Assembly: GCA_003013855.2 (NCBI GenBank)
Contig: PVNU02000853.1
Location: forward strand, 186,001 to 250,000
Reading direction: 5' to 3'
DNA from: Liriodendron chinense
Lineage: Eukaryota; Streptophyta; Magnoliopsida; Magnoliales; Magnoliaceae
DNA length: 64,000 nucleotides
A program made the position numbers and the translations under genes. Below are positions 46,441 through 56,257 of the stretch, piece after piece. The notes beneath the pieces were generated by a model. That model made no database searches, was not told where the DNA came from, and was given only the letters and a program-made list of their open reading frames with translations. Within the stretch, counting starts at the first letter, position 1; every line of letters begins with the position of its first letter.

Positions 46441-47841
46441 TCCCTCAACATAGCCTTACGATACAAAGACCTCTGTGTTCCGCTGGTCCTTATCGATAAT
46501 GGCTCAAGCTTAAATGTCTGCCCACTCAAGACCGCGGAACGCCTGGGAATCAGTCCTTCTTCATTCCGACCCAGCACCATATGCGTCAGAGCATTTGACA
46601 ACACCCGCCGATCAGTGGAAGGGGAGGTCGACATAGAGGTACAGATAGGTCCAGAAGTTTCTACCATCACATTCCAAATCCTGGATATATCAGCCTCTTT
46701 CAACATGCTGCTCGGACGACCGTGGCTGCACAAGGTTGGAGCTGTGCCATCAACCCTGCATCAACGAGTGAAGTATATCTGTGGAAATCAAGTGATCTCT
46801 ATCCACGCAGAGAAGGAGCTCATCATTCCTTCTAATGCTGCTGCCACTGAACCAGACATCCCGGTCATCGATATCCAGCACTCGGAAGAAGACATCCCGT
46901 TTCACAGTTTCGAATTCGAGACTGTGAACTCTATCGCCAATCCAGAACCGATAAGGGTGGACCGTGTCTTTTCACCGGCAGAGCGTCTGAGCCTCAAATA
47001 TCGAATGAAGAACCACTTCAAGTCCAGAAAGGTACCACTGGTATATAACCAACGCAAGTGGGGACTCGGATACAGGTCAACCTTCATAGACAAGAGAAGG
47101 AAGAAATTTCGGTGCTCACCCATCCAATTCGTCAAGCCAGGAGAACCTTGCAAAGATCCAGGAGGGAATCAACCGACTGCACTACACAAAGGCCTCCCGA
47201 TGAGCCTAGTTTGGGCCACGTGGCCCCCCATTCGATGGGATCAGATTCTCGAACCATCTAAGCCTCCAGAAGAAGGAGAAAATGATAAAGACGAAGAAGG
47301 AAGACAAATACAGCAGCTTCAGGACCAGGTTACTCTGACACCTGCTCCCAACCAGGGGCACAACTTGCCCACTTCTCTCAACCAGGGGCACAACCTGCCC
47401 ACTTCAATCAGCAAGGGGCACGACTCGCCCATCTCATCACCAATTAGCAAGGGGCACGACTTGCCCATCTCTGCAAAATCAACATCATCAATCATCAGCC
47501 AGGGGCAGAAGCAGCCCATCCATTGGACCAAGAAAGGGAAGTGGCCAGCCCTAGATTGGTCTGATGTCCAGGTTCCAAACTTGTGTCTAGCTGTGGAACC
47601 AGACGAACTGCAATGCGAGGTAAGTGATCCGGGAGGGACTGAGTACGACTCAGATCTCGAACCCGACCAGCGAGAAGTCATGGTCATTGGGCCAGATCGT
47701 GACTCTTCGTCCAAATCATCAACCCCCACCTCTTCAGGGGAGGAAGTGTGGGGTCCTGAATGGTCATCCGTTCCCCTCACTTTTGAATCAGCCAAAGAGC
47801 CATCTGAGGGCTCTGGCTTCCAAAAAAAAATGCCTGTTTAA
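46441..47841 (+). pseudogene. Protease and linker of copy B, cut off by upstream TGA and downstream frameshift
   Basis: Same frame as gag. Contains 'LVLIDNGSSLNVCPLKTAER' (aspartic protease active site as DNG rather than DTG/DSG) and 'DISASFNMLLGRPWLHKVGA'. A linker follows with repeated 'NQGHNLPTS'/'KGHDLPIS' units (47340-47480) and an acidic Ser-rich tail. The frame ends at TAA (47839-47841) just after a run of nine A (47821-47829). Copy A has ten A in a slightly different context and stays open into pol, so one base has been lost or gained here in B. The protease would process the polyprotein if expressed. Confidence 0.8.
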
Positions 47842-47888
47842 GCAGCGACCGGAACTTTGGAACAAGTTGGGATCAATCATGGTCTGCA

Positions 47889-50800
47889 ATGCCCGCTTGT
47901 TCAAAGTCCCGTGAATTTCAAAAAACCAAAAAAATCAAAAACTTTCAAAAGCCAAAAACATCTAGTATTTCCATTTCAGAAAAATCTCAAAAACCAAAAA
48001 ACATTTCTTTTCTTACATTCAATAGTGTGCCAAGTTCGTCTAAAGAGTCGCATGAGTTTGAAGTCGAATCATATGATTTCGACATCGAATTAGACTTCGA
48101 ACTCATGGGTCTGGACGAAGCTCGGGACGAGGGAGATGATGATCCGGCGCCCGAACTTGAGGATCTCCTAAAAAAGTTCGAATCTAAAACCAATGTTGTA
48201 GCCGATGATTTCGAGATAGTAAACTTGGGGACGCCTGAGATCCCTAGGGAAGTACGCATTGGAAAATCGTTGCCACCTGAGATGAAACAGAAAATGATAG
48301 AATTCCTAGCTCCAAGATTGTCCAACTTCGCGTTCTCATATGAAGACATGCCGGGGCTCGATGAAGAGCTCGTTGTACACCATCTGCCAACCAAGGCAGA
48401 TATGAAGCCAGTAAAACAGAAACTCCGAAGAATGAAGCCAGAATGGGCCCTAAAAGTCCGAGATGAAGTCATCAAACAATACAACGCGGGATTCTTGGTA
48501 GTCTCCAATTACCCTGAATGGCTCGCCAACATCGTACCAGTACCGAAGAAGGATGGCAAGGTTCGAATGTGCATCGACTTCAGAGATCTCAACAAAGCCA
48601 GTCCAAAAGATGACTTCCCTTTGCCACATATCGACACTCTGGTCGACAACACTGCTGGATACAAAATCTTCTCATTCATGGACGGGTTCTCAGGTTACAA
48701 TCAGATCAAGATGGCCGTCGAAGATCGCGAGAAGACATCGTTCATCACTCCCTGGGGAACCTTCTGTTACAGGGTAATGCCGTTCGGTCTGAACAACGCA
48801 GGAGCAACATATCAGCGAGCAATGACAGCACTATTCCACGACATGATGAACAAAGAGCTCGAAGTATATGTGGACGACATGATCGTCAAATCTCGCACAA
48901 TTGAAGGACACTTTGAAGATCTGAAGAAGTTATTCAACAGATTAGAAAAGTACAAGCTTCGCCTCAACCCTCAGAAATGTGTCTTCGGTGCAATGGGAGG
49001 TAAGCTCCTCGGCTTTATGGTGAGCGAAGATGGCATCAGGGTCGACGAGACCAAAACCAGAGCAATCATCGAGATGCCCCCTCCTAGAACAGAGAAAGAA
49101 ATTCGTGGCTTCCTCGGCAGAATTCAATACATCAGTCGCTTCATCGCACAGCTCACACCTATCTGTGAGCCCATATTCAAGCTCCTTCGGAAGAACGTCC
49201 CAAAAGAATGGAATGATGATTGCCAAGTCGCCTTCGACCGCATCAAGAAGTATCTCATGAATCCTCCAGTCCTAGTGCCTCCCACTCCCGGACGACCACT
49301 ATTGTTATACATCTCGGTAGCAGCAGAAGCCATTGGCTGTGTCCTCGGCCAACACGACGAAACCGGGAAGAAAGAACAAGCAATATACTATTTGAGTCGA
49401 AAGTTCACCGACTACGAGACCAGGTATTCCCCGATCGAGAAGACTTGCCTCGCCCTAGTCTGGGCAACTCAGCGACTCCGTCAATACATGATTGCATTCC
49501 CTATTCTCCTCCTCGCTCACATGGATCCGCTCAAGTACCTGTTCGAGAAGCCGGCACTCACTGGAAGGATAGCTAAATGGCAGCTACTCTTGTCGGAGTT
49601 TGACATCACCTATGTCACTCAAAAGGCAATCAAGGGACAGGCCCTCGCCGATCATCTTGCGGCTCACTCTCTCTTAGACTATCAACCACTCAAGACATTC
49701 TTCCCTGATGAAGATCTCTTGCTCATTGAAGAGGATGAAAAGAATAAGAAAGATGAATGGACATTATTCTTCGACGGCGCAGCAAATTCTAAAGGGAGTG
49801 GTATTGGAGCAATCCTCTACTCTCCAGATGATGTCCCTATTCCTATCTCGAGGCGCATCGCATTTGAGTGCACCAACAACATGGCAGAGTACGAAGCATG
49901 CATCGCTGGCTTAAGGGAAGCCATAATCTTGGGCGTCAAGAAGCTACGAGTATTTGGAGACTCACAGCTTATCATCAATCAGACCAATGGCGAATGGAAG
50001 ACCAAAGACGAGAAGTTGATACCATATCATGTGTATCTTGACAATCTGATCGAAGAATTCAAGGAAATCACCTTCTCATACATGCCCAGAGCCAAGAACC
50101 AGTTTGCAGATGCTCTCGCCACGCTCGCATCAATGCTCGAGATCCCAAAAGGAACTTCAGAATGGGACCTCACAGTCGAAATTCAAGAAGAACCTGCTTT
50201 TTGCCTGCAAATAGAAGAAGCCGAAGCTGTCCCTGACAAACCCTGGTATGCCGACATCAAGCAATATCTCGAAACCCAGGAGTATCCAGAATCAGCAACA
50301 GCAACAGATCGCCGAACCATCCAACGTTTGGCCGGCCAGTTCACCATCAGTGGCGAAGTTCTCTACAAGCGATCCTATAATCACATCCTTCTTCGATGCG
50401 TCGATGAAACAGAAGCTGCAAAGATCATGGAAGAAATACACGAAGGAATCTGTGGCCCACACATGAATGGGCACATGATGGCAAAGAAGATTCTACGACT
50501 CGGCTACTACTGGCTCACCATGGAGACAGACTGTTGCAAGCACGTCAGAAAATGCTTCAAGTGTCAAGAGCATGCGAATCAAATCCATGCCCCATCATCA
50601 GAGTTATACAACCTGACCACCCCCTGGCCCTTCTCCATGTGGGGACTCGACATCATCGGCAAGATCAGTCCCAAAGCATCAAATGGTCACGAGTACATAC
50701 TCGTGGCAGTCGACTACTTCACCAAGTGGGTAGAGGCAGCCTCCTACACCACGATTGCAGCATCTCAAGTGATCAAATTCATGAAGAACAACATCATATG

Positions 50801-51494
50801 CCGGTACGGAATCCCCAATGCCATCATCACAGATAATGGGACCCCGTTCGTCAACAAGAAGATGGATGACTTCCTCAGCAAGTTCAAGATCCAATGTCAT
50901 CGATCAAGCCCCTACCGTCCCCAGATGAATGGTGGGGTAGAAGCCGCAAACAAGACAATCGTCAGGATACTCGAGAAGATGGTCGTGACCTATCGAGATT
51001 GGTCAGATATGCTCCCATATGCACTTTGGGCCTATCGAACGTCTGTACGGTCTGCTACGGGCGTTACTCCTTTCGAGCTTACTTACGGAATGGAAGCAGT
51101 TCTACCAGTCGAAGTGGAAATACCATCACTTCGGGTGTTATTAGAAAGTGGAATTGAAGAAGGAGAATGGCAACGGGCCAGATTCGATCAGTTGCAGCTA
51201 GCAGATGAGAAACGCATGCGTGCACTAAGTCATTCACAGTGCTATCAGAAAAGGATCGCTCGGGCTTACAACAAGAGAGTCCGAAAAAGGAGCTTCAAGG
51301 TAGGCGACATGGTCATGAAGAAGATTCTACCGTCGCACCTTCCAGATCCCAGAGGAAAGTTCAAACCCTCGTGGGACGGGCCACTGATCATCAGAGAAGT
51401 ACTTCCTGGAGGCGCCCTCAGACTCACCAGCATGAGAGGGGTGGATCTTCCTGAGCCAACCAACGCCGACAACGTGAAGATCTTTCACGGGTAA
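47889..51494 (+). CDS. pol: Pol of copy B: RT, degenerate RNase H, archaeal-type RNase H, integrase (1201 aa)
   Basis: Open throughout. RT spans about residues 170-400: 'CIDFRDLNKASPKDDFPLPH' near 230, 'MPFGLNNAGATYQRAM', and the YVDD box near 326. A first RNase H (about 470-610) keeps the fold pattern 'YYLSRKFTDYETRYSPIEK', but its first catalytic Asp is replaced (YISVA instead of YTDAS). The second, archaeal-type RNase H (about 620-750) has D in 'LFFDGAANS', E in 'NMAEYEA', D in 'VFGDSQL' and D in 'QFADALA'. Integrase: HHCC zinc region near 850-890 ('HMNGHMMAKK','CFKCQEH'), then D ('WGLDIIG'), D ('ITDNGTPF') and E ('NGGVEAANK'). Two RNase H domains define the Tat clade. The ATG at 47889 is only the first Met after the frameshift; normal expression would be as gag-pol. 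Confidence 0.92.
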   Translation: MPACSKSREFQKTKKIKNFQKPKTSSISISEKSQKPKNISFLTFNSVPSSSKESHEFEVESYDFDIELDFELMGLDEARDEGDDDPAPELEDLLKKFESKTNVVADDFEIVNLGTPEIPREVRIGKSLPPEMKQKMIEFLAPRLSNFAFSYEDMPGLDEELVVHHLPTKADMKPVKQKLRRMKPEWALKVRDEVIKQYNAGFLVVSNYPEWLANIVPVPKKDGKVRMCIDFRDLNKASPKDDFPLPHIDTLVDNTAGYKIFSFMDGFSGYNQIKMAVEDREKTSFITPWGTFCYRVMPFGLNNAGATYQRAMTALFHDMMNKELEVYVDDMIVKSRTIEGHFEDLKKLFNRLEKYKLRLNPQKCVFGAMGGKLLGFMVSEDGIRVDETKTRAIIEMPPPRTEKEIRGFLGRIQYISRFIAQLTPICEPIFKLLRKNVPKEWNDDCQVAFDRIKKYLMNPPVLVPPTPGRPLLLYISVAAEAIGCVLGQHDETGKKEQAIYYLSRKFTDYETRYSPIEKTCLALVWATQRLRQYMIAFPILLLAHMDPLKYLFEKPALTGRIAKWQLLLSEFDITYVTQKAIKGQALADHLAAHSLLDYQPLKTFFPDEDLLLIEEDEKNKKDEWTLFFDGAANSKGSGIGAILYSPDDVPIPISRRIAFECTNNMAEYEACIAGLREAIILGVKKLRVFGDSQLIINQTNGEWKTKDEKLIPYHVYLDNLIEEFKEITFSYMPRAKNQFADALATLASMLEIPKGTSEWDLTVEIQEEPAFCLQIEEAEAVPDKPWYADIKQYLETQEYPESATATDRRTIQRLAGQFTISGEVLYKRSYNHILLRCVDETEAAKIMEEIHEGICGPHMNGHMMAKKILRLGYYWLTMETDCCKHVRKCFKCQEHANQIHAPSSELYNLTTPWPFSMWGLDIIGKISPKASNGHEYILVAVDYFTKWVEAASYTTIAASQVIKFMKNNIICRYGIPNAIITDNGTPFVNKKMDDFLSKFKIQCHRSSPYRPQMNGGVEAANKTIVRILEKMVVTYRDWSDMLPYALWAYRTSVRSATGVTPFELTYGMEAVLPVEVEIPSLRVLLESGIEEGEWQRARFDQLQLADEKRMRALSHSQCYQKRIARAYNKRVRKRSFKVGDMVMKKILPSHLPDPRGKFKPSWDGPLIIREVLPGGALRLTSMRGVDLPEPTNADNVKIFHG

Positions 51495-51602
51495 GTCATT
51501 CTGACCTTATCAAGAGTTACTTTAATAGAGCTGTAGTCAAGAGGTCGAAGCTAAGACCTCTGAGAAATCGTTCCCGTCCACCAACAAGTGTTTCAAATAA
51601 GG

Positions 51603-51715
51603 GGGTTCAAAAAGAAAAGACAAAAAAAAAAGAGATAGAAAAAGAATGCAAAAGAAAAAGAAAAAGAAAAGAAAAGAAGAAAAAAAGAAAGAAAAAAAGG
51701 GAAGCCAAAGCAAGG
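51603..51715 (+). repeat. Purine tract downstream of pol
   Basis: Over 100 bases almost purely A/G (GAAAA-type repeats) on the element-sense strand, also in copy A. It could act as an additional plus-strand priming site or be simple slippage sequence. No direct evidence for either. Confidence 0.6.
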
Positions 51716-51975
51716 CACCTAAGGAAAAATCAATCCAAGAAGAAACACAGTCATCCATCCATCCATCTCAGAGGGGTCTTTAGCAAAGACCAACAGCTCT
51801 ATTATCGTAACTCAGGATAAGGGCTGAAGGACTGCCATCGGCCGGCAACGACGGATTCCCGACCTCTAGCCGCCGCAGTTATCCAGAGATCCAGAAAAAA
51901 AAAAAAGAAAAAAAAAAGAAAAAAAAAAGAAAAAAAAAAAAAAAAAAAGGAAAATGTGTGCCTAAACAAAGAGGG

Positions 51976-52190
51976 CGGAGTGAAAACCCGAAAGGGCGCT
52001 CCGAGTAAAAACAGTGGGCATACAGCGGACTTGGTGAAAACCTGAAAGGGCGCCAAGGGTAAAAACAGCATAGCTGCCAAGGGGCAGGCAAGATCAAACA
52101 CCCGGGACGTGGTGAAAACCCGAAAGGGCGCCACGGGCAAAAATGACGGGAAAAAGCCGGCTGTGGTGAAAACTCGAAAGAGCATTACAG
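51976..52190 (+). ncRNA. Four tandem GNRA-hairpin modules, copy B (candidate structured RNA)
   Basis: Modules lie at 51976-52003, 52030-52057, 52108-52135 and 52161-52190. The first three are exactly 28 nt: outer 5-bp arm, TGAAAA, 3-bp inner arm, GAAA, inner arm, CG, outer arm. Outer arms are CGGAG/CTCCG, CTTGG/CCAAG, CGTGG/CCACG and CTGTGG with ATTACAG (two G-U). Inner arms are CCC/GGG, CCT/GGG, CCC/GGG and CTC/GAG. The sequence of the stems varies while pairing is kept; the loops are constant. A role in packaging, dimerisation, translation or RNA stability is possible but not shown. Confidence 0.62.
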
Positions 52191-52602
52191 GCAAAAATGG
52201 CTCAAATAAAAAAAAAAGAAAAGAAAAAATAAAAGTGCAGGTACCAAGAAAGCAGACGGTCCAGATCAGTTCAAGCGGTTACAGTTCAAGAACAAGAAGA
52301 AGCGCAGTCAGGAGCGAAGAACTCTACAGACTCTGACAATCTCAGGAAACGAGAGTTCCCGTTGCCTACATCTCTAGGGAACCAAAGGATCAAGCAAGTC
52401 AAATCTCGAGACATCGGTCAAATCATTGACTGAGCCCCAGTTCTGATTCCTATATCCCGACACAAAGTCCAGAAACACTCACAAGGCAACTAATGGCACA
52501 GTAGATTTTCAAACAGTTTTTTTTCTCTTTTCAATTAAATGCATTATATTTCTCTTACACATATCATCTTTTTCAAAAATACAAAAAAAAAATGCATCAT
52601 CA

Positions 52603-55265
52603 TCAATCATATATGCAAAAAAAAAGAATGTGCAGGTGGCCAACACAATCAATCTCTACCCTCCTCCTCGGCCACATCAGGTGAGACCTCTGACTCATAA
52701 AAGATAGTCTCGCTCTCAACCTGCTCACCTCCATACGCAGGTAATGCACCTCATCGCGCTCAAGGGTACGGATCGCTGTCTCCTCATCAGACAACCTCCG
52801 ATCGGCAGCCAATCTCCTCGACATCATCTCAAAATGATACCGAAGTGCAGAGATCTCAGACAGCAGATGACCATGAGTGGCCAAGAGGAAGCCAGGATCG
52901 ACAAAAGGGCGCTCCTCAAAAGGTTCATATGAACCAGATGAAGAGCCAGCATCTCCAAGAATATCCTGCTCATCCTCATCAGCAGTCTGGTGCCAACAAG
53001 GGATACGTCGATACAAAGACTGCTCAGCAGCCCAGTACTGATATGGGGCGGTCGCCATCGGAAAAATCCGCAGCTCAAATCCCAACAAATCAGCTGTCAA
53101 ATAACTCGCCCAGGAACAATCAATCCGGGTCCTGAAGTCAGAAGATCTAGAGGGGAGTACTCGACGCCCGATACCCGTGAAAGCAAAATGAGGAACATCC
53201 TGCTCATACCCAAACTGCCGCAGAAACCGGATCGGATGGTAAGAAAAGTAGGATCGAAAGCCTACCAACATCAGAGGGTGGCGGTGTGCATCGCAAAGCA
53301 CTGGAGGAAGTGAAAGCCAAGATGACTCCCAACGAACGTTCCAGTCACGAAGTTCAGCGAACATCCTGCGATACAGGGGCTCGCTCATCCTGGCTGTATG
53401 AGGAAGGAACTCGATGATATAACGCATAATGTCAGAGCCCGGGATGCCAGGAAGAGGTACAGGAACGGTCAGAGAAAGACGCTTCCATAGCCATACCTGA
53501 TCACAGAAAGCAAAAGAAGTTCAGCTAGAGCAAAATAATTCCTAGCAAAGCAAGAAGAAAAAAGGTGCAGAAAAGATACCTGAAGGAAGGCACAACAGCC
53601 GCGAAGGACACGAGTGCGGCCCAGGGCACAGTCGGTCAGCCCATCAAATAGCTCGGCCAAGATGAGAGAAATGATCCCCTGCCGACGGACAGCTCGGCTC
53701 ATCACCTCAAAAAGCAAAGGAGTCTGGGACCTGCGCCATCCCGAGAACAGCACCTCAGCAATCAAACAGAACATCAGTGCGTTCCGAGCAAAGGTGGAAC
53801 CAGCCGTACTCTGAGGACCCGAAAAAAGATCATACAGCAAGTCCAAAGAGAACACTACAGCATCCTGGCCACTAGCTGCAGGTCGAACAAGATAAGGGAT
53901 CCCAAACCAGTTCTGCGGTGTAGCAGTCTTCGGCGATGTCTTCGGCGAAAAGTACTGAGTATAATCCAAGGGTAAGCCTGTCAAGCGTGCAAGCTCCTCC
54001 AAAGAAGGCCCCATCTCCATATCATTGAACGCAAACAAGTTCAACGAAGGGACCCAGTCAATCAAGGCAGCTCCGAGCATCCTCCAGTCAATGTCAACTC
54101 TAGCCATATGAATCAGACTGCCAAAGCCATAAGACTCCAAATCTCGAATCTCATAAGCTGACAAGCTGTCAAGCCAAGCAAGCAGTCGTGGCGAGCAAGA
54201 AGGACGAGGAAGCAGCTGACAAGTCCTCACTGGTACCCCATCCAGAACAAAAGGCCCAGAAATCAATAATGACTCATCAAGGATCGGAAGGTCAACGGGC
54301 GAAGGAGAAGGAAAAGCTGGAACCTCTGCCGACTCGACAGCCCCTGACCTGTCCTCAGTGGCGGCTATGTCTGATATAGTCGCATCGCCATCTGAAACTG
54401 TCATAATCTCAGCCGCATGGGAAGACTCGCCCACCTCATGAACAGAATGCGCAAAGGGCCGATGACCAAAGGAAGAACAATGCTCTCCATCAAAAGGACT
54501 ATCAGTGAAGATCGCACCGCACGTCGTGACATCCTGGCTAATCTGACCGTCAAAGAATACATCTGAACCATCCAAAAGGGTCTCGGTTACCCCGATCGAA
54601 GAATCAACTGCCAGATCCGGACCTGCGGCCCTCTCCAGTAGGAAATCATGAATCCAGTCATCATCCTGGCCGATCAAAGGGATCATCGAGGCATCCACAC
54701 CGTCCATCATCAAGGGGACATCATCAATGATCACATCAAGTCCACCCAAAGAAGTATACCGCACATCCTGGCCCTCATCCAGAGCATCCAAACCGTCAAA
54801 GGTACCATCTGAGCCATCCATACCATCTAAACATGAGATCAGCCCATCTATGTCCATCATGGTCCCATCACCACCACCCATCACATCATCCATGGGGCCC
54901 ACACTCAAGGGATGCATAGCCTCACCTATGTCCCATCCCATCATCTCATCCATACCATCCATTCCTCCCATAATGAGGGACCCATTCAAACCTGGAAATC
55001 CAGCCATCCCACCATTAATGGAGCTATTCAAAGCTTCATCAACCACCATCCCTAGCCCCTCATCAATGCTTCCATTCAATGCCCCATCTCTCCCATCCAT
55101 TAAAGACATCTCCCCATTATCAAAGCTCAATTGAAAATCTGAAGTGTGGGACCCACCTTGGACAGCCCCCACAGCCCCAAAATCTCCACCATCCATTGCC
55201 CAAGAAAGGACAAACCAAGATGAAGACAAGATGATGAGGAAAGAAGACACAAGAAGAATATTCAT
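52603..55265 (-). CDS. Antisense plant mobile domain gene PMD1, copy B (2 exons, late frameshift)
   Basis: The ATG at 55265 corresponds to the copy A start. Exon 1 is 55265-53580, the intron 53579-53497 (83 bp, GT..AG, phase 0) and exon 2 53496-52603. Exon 1: hydrophobic start 'MNILLVSSFLIILSSSWFVL', a Met-Asp-Gly-rich acidic region, then the PMD-like region ('LLAWLDSLSAYEIRDLESYG', 'ALIDWVPSLNLFAFNDMEMG', 'SLEELARLTGLP'). Exon 2 continues with 'MRYIIEFLPHTARMSEPLYR' and a C-terminal 'LRMEVSRLRARLSF' helix-like stretch. There it loses one T of a run relative to copy A (near 52706), so the last residues read in another frame and the acidic C-terminus seen in A is missing. Otherwise open, unlike copy A. 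PMD proteins are known regulators of silencing; helping the element evade or use that pathway is only an inference. Confidence 0.7.
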
Positions 55266-55370
55266 GGCTGGAATCAAACTCGCCCGTGCAAAGCAGATGG
55301 AGACAGGGACAGTGGACAGCAGAGGATGTCCGAACCAGGGCCAGCCCAGGCCGCTCAAGAGGCGAGCCTT

Positions 55371-55393
55371 GGGCGGCCTGCCCTGGGCCGCCC
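55371..55393 (-). promoter_or_regulatory. GC-rich inverted repeat upstream of PMD1, copy B
   Basis: Arms GGGCGGCC and GGCCGCCC separated by TGCCCTG, 106 bp before the ATG. The same arms and loop length occur at 5555-5577 (copy A PMD1), 492-514, 19143-19165 and 41742-41764 (LTRs), and with one mismatch at 59922-59944. Confidence 0.55.
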
Positions 55394-55619
55394 GTACGGA
55401 CGCGGTTCCCCTCTCTCCGCGGGATTGGCTCCAGGGCTTTTGGTAGGTGAGGCTGACAGTCCACGTCAGCAGATGACGCTCCGTGGGCCGCCCAAGGCTC
55501 CGGTCCACTCCCGATTTCGACTGAAGATGATCAAGATCATACAAAAGGTGCCCCACTGGTCCAATCATGAAGCAATATGACCGGAATAGGGCTGATCAAG
55601 CCAAAGAGAAGGAAAGGTG

Positions 55620-56110
55620 ATCAAGTGGGGGCCACAAGCAATCCAAGCCATTCAAAGACTAGATCATCACGATCTAAACCATTGAAGAACCTACATGAGC
55701 CATGAAACAACAAGATCAAAGGTTGATCATCACAAGAAGGGCCAGAATCCAAGATCTAATCATCAAGTGGGCCCACAAAGCCAAATCAAGCGATCAGAGA
55801 CGTTCAAGCCATCATCCACGCCATGAGAAGCATTCCTAACCTCACAAATCATCAAAAGAAGTGCCCCAAAGTAAAGCTAAGGTCTCAAGTGGGCCCACAG
55901 GGCCAAATCCATCAATCTGAACCATTCAAGGGCCAAATCATCAAGATCCAAACCATTGGAAAGCTTACACAAGTCATGGAGCAGCAAGATCAAAGGTTCG
56001 ATCATCAAAAGAAAGGCCAAAATCCAAGATCCAATCATCAAGTGGGCCCCGCAGGGCCTAAACAAGCAATCTGAACCGTTCAAGTCATTGTCCATGCAGT
56101 TGAGAAATCA
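55620..56110. repeat. Imperfect tandem repeats upstream of PMD1, copy B
   Basis: Blocks 'atcaagtgggcccac', 'agatcaaaggttgatcatca' and 'gatctaaaccattgaag' recur two to three times with a period of roughly 130-270 bp. A shorter version is in copy A at 4960-5350. GTGGGCCCAC is a perfect palindrome. No coding potential. Confidence 0.6.
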
Positions 56111-56257
56111 CAAATCATGAAGGAATGAGTCAAGAATCAAAGCATCCAGACATCACCAAGGAATTTGGGAGAAATCAAAGCCTGTATATTCATCCAAAAG
56201 AGCTTGGTACAAAAGGGGACAAAAACAAAAATACAAGACCATATAAAGCAGAGCCAG

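Larger units (their letters stand above)
51495..52602 (+). other. Noncoding block between pol and antisense PMD1, copy B
   Basis: Contains an A/G-only tract (about 51603-51715), a second A-rich tract (51893-51952), the four structured modules and a conserved stretch at 52240-52500. Collinear in reverse with 8301-9451 of copy A. No protein supported. Confidence 0.75.
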
